7,171 bases of DNA, taken from positions 1 to 7,171 of the forward strand of contig JAUPTR010000228.1 in NCBI GenBank assembly GCA_030917985.1, given 5' to 3'. This document shows positions 6,265 to 7,171 of this stretch, piece by piece; positions within the stretch are counted from its first letter, which is position 1, and each line of letters begins with the position of its first letter. Position numbers and translations under genes: made by a program. The notes below the pieces were generated by a model. The model saw nothing but the letters and a program-made list of their open reading frames with translations, was not told the origin of the DNA and did no database searches. This DNA comes from Pseudomonadota bacterium (GTDB taxonomy: Bacteria > Pseudomonadota > Gammaproteobacteria > Burkholderiales > SCOH01).

Positions 6265-6290
6265 TGGCTTGCAGCCCAGGCTGCAAGCCA
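6265..6290. terminator. Perfect 12-bp hairpin between convergent genes
   Basis: TGGCTTGCAGCC at 6265-6276 pairs perfectly with 6279-6290 across a 2-base spacer (a loop of about 4 after opening one pair). It lies 43 bp after the copper receptor stop and 24 bp beyond the stop of the leftward solute-binding protein remnant. Its position fits a shared bidirectional terminator, but there is no T run on either side, so intrinsic termination is uncertain. Confidence 0.45.
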
Positions 6291-6313
6291 GTGTGGATGC
6301 GCCTTGCAGGTTG

Positions 6314-6955
6314 CTATTCAGATGGTGATACGTGCAGCAAGGCGGCACGTGCGTTGTCGGCACCGACGTGGTGGCTGTAGATTTGCAGCAGTGTGCCGTC
6401 ATCGCGCATCCCCTGCAGCAGTGTGCGCCAGCCATCAATCTGCGCAGCAGAAAACAGCTTGCGCGATACGATCACACCCACCTTAAGCGTTGGCTCATTG
6501 CTGGCCAGATCCATAATCTGGATAGTGTTGGGTTGCAAGCGGGGGAGATAATACTGGTAGATCATCGGATGCGTGATGGCTGCCTGAATCCGGCCTAATT
6601 GCAGCCATTCGAACAACTGATCCATGTCCCGCGCTTCAACCACATAACCTTGTTGACGCAGGGTGTCGACCGCCGAGTCGTAGGGTTCGCCATGTTTGAA
6701 CGAGCGCACGATGCCCAGACGCGGGTGTTGCTGCAGCAGCTCCGCCACTGTTGCCGGTGCGCGACCAGCGCCGCGATACAGTAGCCGGGCGCGGACTGCA
6801 ATATAGGGAATGAATACCGCAAACTGATTGCGCTGCGCGTTCTCAATGCCGTTACCGGCCATCTCCAGCACGCCTTCTTCAAGCTCGCGCCAGATACGTG
6901 AGCGGGGCTTGAGCGTCTGCACAATGTGGCATCCGCTGCGGCGAGACATTTCAGT
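6314..6955 (-). pseudogene. Periplasmic solute-binding protein (family 3, PBP2 fold), N-terminally truncated
   Basis: The remaining 3' part of a type-2 periplasmic-binding-fold protein like those of polar amino acid ABC transporters. From the first ATG (6949) it has 211 residues. SRRSGCHI at 2-9 matches the part of lobe I normally found well inside these proteins. It is followed by PRSRIWRELEEGVLEMAGNG (15-34), FIPYI (46-50), the lobe II strand GIVRSFKHGEPYDSAV (79-94) and LGRIQAAI (117-124). The signal peptide and roughly the first 50 residues of the mature protein are missing. The frame stays open upstream of the ATG (ACT GAA ATG, giving TEMSRRSGC), as expected if coding sequence once continued, but then runs into the end of an IS200/IS605 element. 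No ribosome binding site precedes the ATG. Without a signal peptide, any product would stay in the cytoplasm, so it is probably inactive. The ligand is unknown. Confidence 0.8.
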
Positions 6956-6961
6956 AAGTAT

Positions 6962-6980
6962 CCCCCGGCAAAGCCGGGGG
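6962..6980. repeat. Hairpin at the IS right end (candidate transposase recognition structure)
   Basis: CCCCCGGC at 6962-6969 pairs perfectly with 6973-6980 across a 3-base loop (AAA on the plus strand, TTT on the transposase strand). It lies within about 10 bp of the point where the solute-binding protein reading frame resumes. This is the geometry expected of the right-end imperfect palindrome bound by a Y1 transposase. Confidence 0.6.
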
Positions 6981-6993
6981 CTTTAGTTTGTTA

Positions 6994-7008
6994 GCCCCTA
7001 AAAGGGGC
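6994..7008. repeat. Short hairpin inside the IS right end
   Basis: GCCCCT at 6994-6999 pairs with AGGGGC at 7003-7008 across a 3-base loop. It is the middle of three consecutive hairpins between the transposase stop and the element end. Its role is unknown; it may be a terminator component or an accessory end structure. Confidence 0.45.
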
Positions 7009-7009
7009 A

Positions 7010-7035
7010 AAAAGCTGGCGCCGCCTGAAGGCGGC
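7010..7035 (-). terminator. Probable transposase gene terminator
   Basis: On the minus strand, GCCGCC (7035-7030) pairs with GGCGGC (7025-7020) across a TTCA loop, 2 bases after the transposase stop. A run of five T residues follows within about 6 bases (7014-7010). The hairpin plus T run is consistent with rho-independent termination of the transposase transcript, though the gap before the T run is longer than ideal. Confidence 0.5.
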
Positions 7036-7037
7036 CA

Positions 7038-7171
7038 CTACATTCCCAGCTTCAGTTGGTCGTAATGCTTATCTTCCTTTTCCTGATGCCGAATGTACGC
7101 CCGCACCATCTCTTCATCGAGCCCTACTGTCGAGACAAAATACCCGCGGGCCCAGAAGCTCTCACCCGTAA
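7038..7171 (-). CDS. tnpA: IS200/IS605-family Y1 transposase TnpA, C-terminal fragment
   Basis: The last 43 residues of a small single-strand DNA transposase; the rest lies beyond the right edge. Recognisable family sequence is SFWARGYFVSTVGLDEE (4-20 of the fragment) and RAYIRHQEKEDKHYDQLKL (23-41). The tyrosine of AYIRHQ (Y25 of the fragment) occupies the position of the catalytic nucleophile, and the glutamine four residues later (Q29) matches the metal ligand known in this family (Tyr127 and Gln131 in the IS608 enzyme). It ends LGM then TAG at 7040-7038. Full-length relatives have about 130-155 residues, so roughly two-thirds of the protein is outside the window, including the HUH motif. 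It is not a REP-associated RAYT type, judging by the classical FWARGYFVSTVG sequence. Whether it is intact upstream cannot be seen. Confidence 0.92.
   Translation of the reverse strand, partial: TGESFWARGYFVSTVGLDEEMVRAYIRHQEKEDKHYDQLKLGM

Larger units (their letters stand above)
6956..7171 (-). mobile_element. IS200/IS605-family element, right end and 3' part, cut by the window edge
   Basis: The segment contains the last 43 codons of a Y1 transposase gene followed by about 80 bp of non-coding DNA with three hairpins (7020-7035, 6994-7008, 6962-6980), ending beside the truncated solute-binding protein gene. IS200/IS605 elements have no terminal inverted repeats; instead they carry subterminal hairpins that the transposase recognises as single-stranded DNA. 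The hairpin at 6962-6980 is the natural candidate for the right-end one. The exact boundary is uncertain by several bases around 6950-6961. The left end lies outside the window. Confidence 0.75.

Noticed and set aside
1..7171. CRISPR array, tRNA, rRNA or toxin-antitoxin module
   Set aside because: No regularly spaced direct repeats, cloverleaf-forming stretch, rRNA-like sequence or paired small genes were seen by eye on either strand.

Overview
GC-rich, tightly packed bacterial chromosomal DNA. The gene types (TonB-dependent receptors, a periplasmic multihaem cytochrome c, an FNR-type box) point to a Gram-negative proteobacterium. A facultatively anaerobic beta- or gammaproteobacterium is my best guess, but the sequence alone does not fix the genus.

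Layout, left to right. Positions 1-3583 form a leftward gene train. From its promoter-proximal end it encodes a membrane-anchored FAD/NAD(P)/[2Fe-2S] oxidoreductase (2321-3583), a small integral membrane protein with two HX13H histidine pairs (1743-2318), an octahaem c-type cytochrome (982-1746), a flavin reductase-family protein (355-936) and the start of a TonB-dependent receptor that is frameshifted early and runs off the left edge (1-278). The first two genes are 2 bp apart, and the second and third overlap by 4 bp, so these three are almost certainly one transcription unit. Together they read as a cytoplasm-to-periplasm electron pathway: NAD(P)H, FAD, Fe-S, two b haems, then eight c haems.

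Positions 3584-4176 are a 593-bp divergent intergenic region. It holds a 169-bp fold-back, MITE-like palindrome, a perfect FNR/ANR-type box, a second box with one mismatch, and a separate 15-bp dyad. Positions 4177-6222 encode a rightward TonB-dependent copper receptor of the OprC/NosA type with the CxxxM and HxM copper-ligand motifs in place. Low-oxygen control of both the electron-transfer operon and copper uptake is the simplest reading. It fits a link to copper-dependent anaerobic respiration such as nitrous oxide reduction, but no denitrification gene is in the window.

Positions 6223-7171 hold a perfect 12-bp hairpin between convergent genes, then the 3' part of a family-3 periplasmic solute-binding protein gene that has lost its signal peptide and N-terminus. 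Directly beside the break lies the right end of an IS200/IS605-family element: the C-terminal end of its Y1 transposase plus three hairpins. The simplest explanation is that the IS inserted into, and broke, the solute-binding protein gene.
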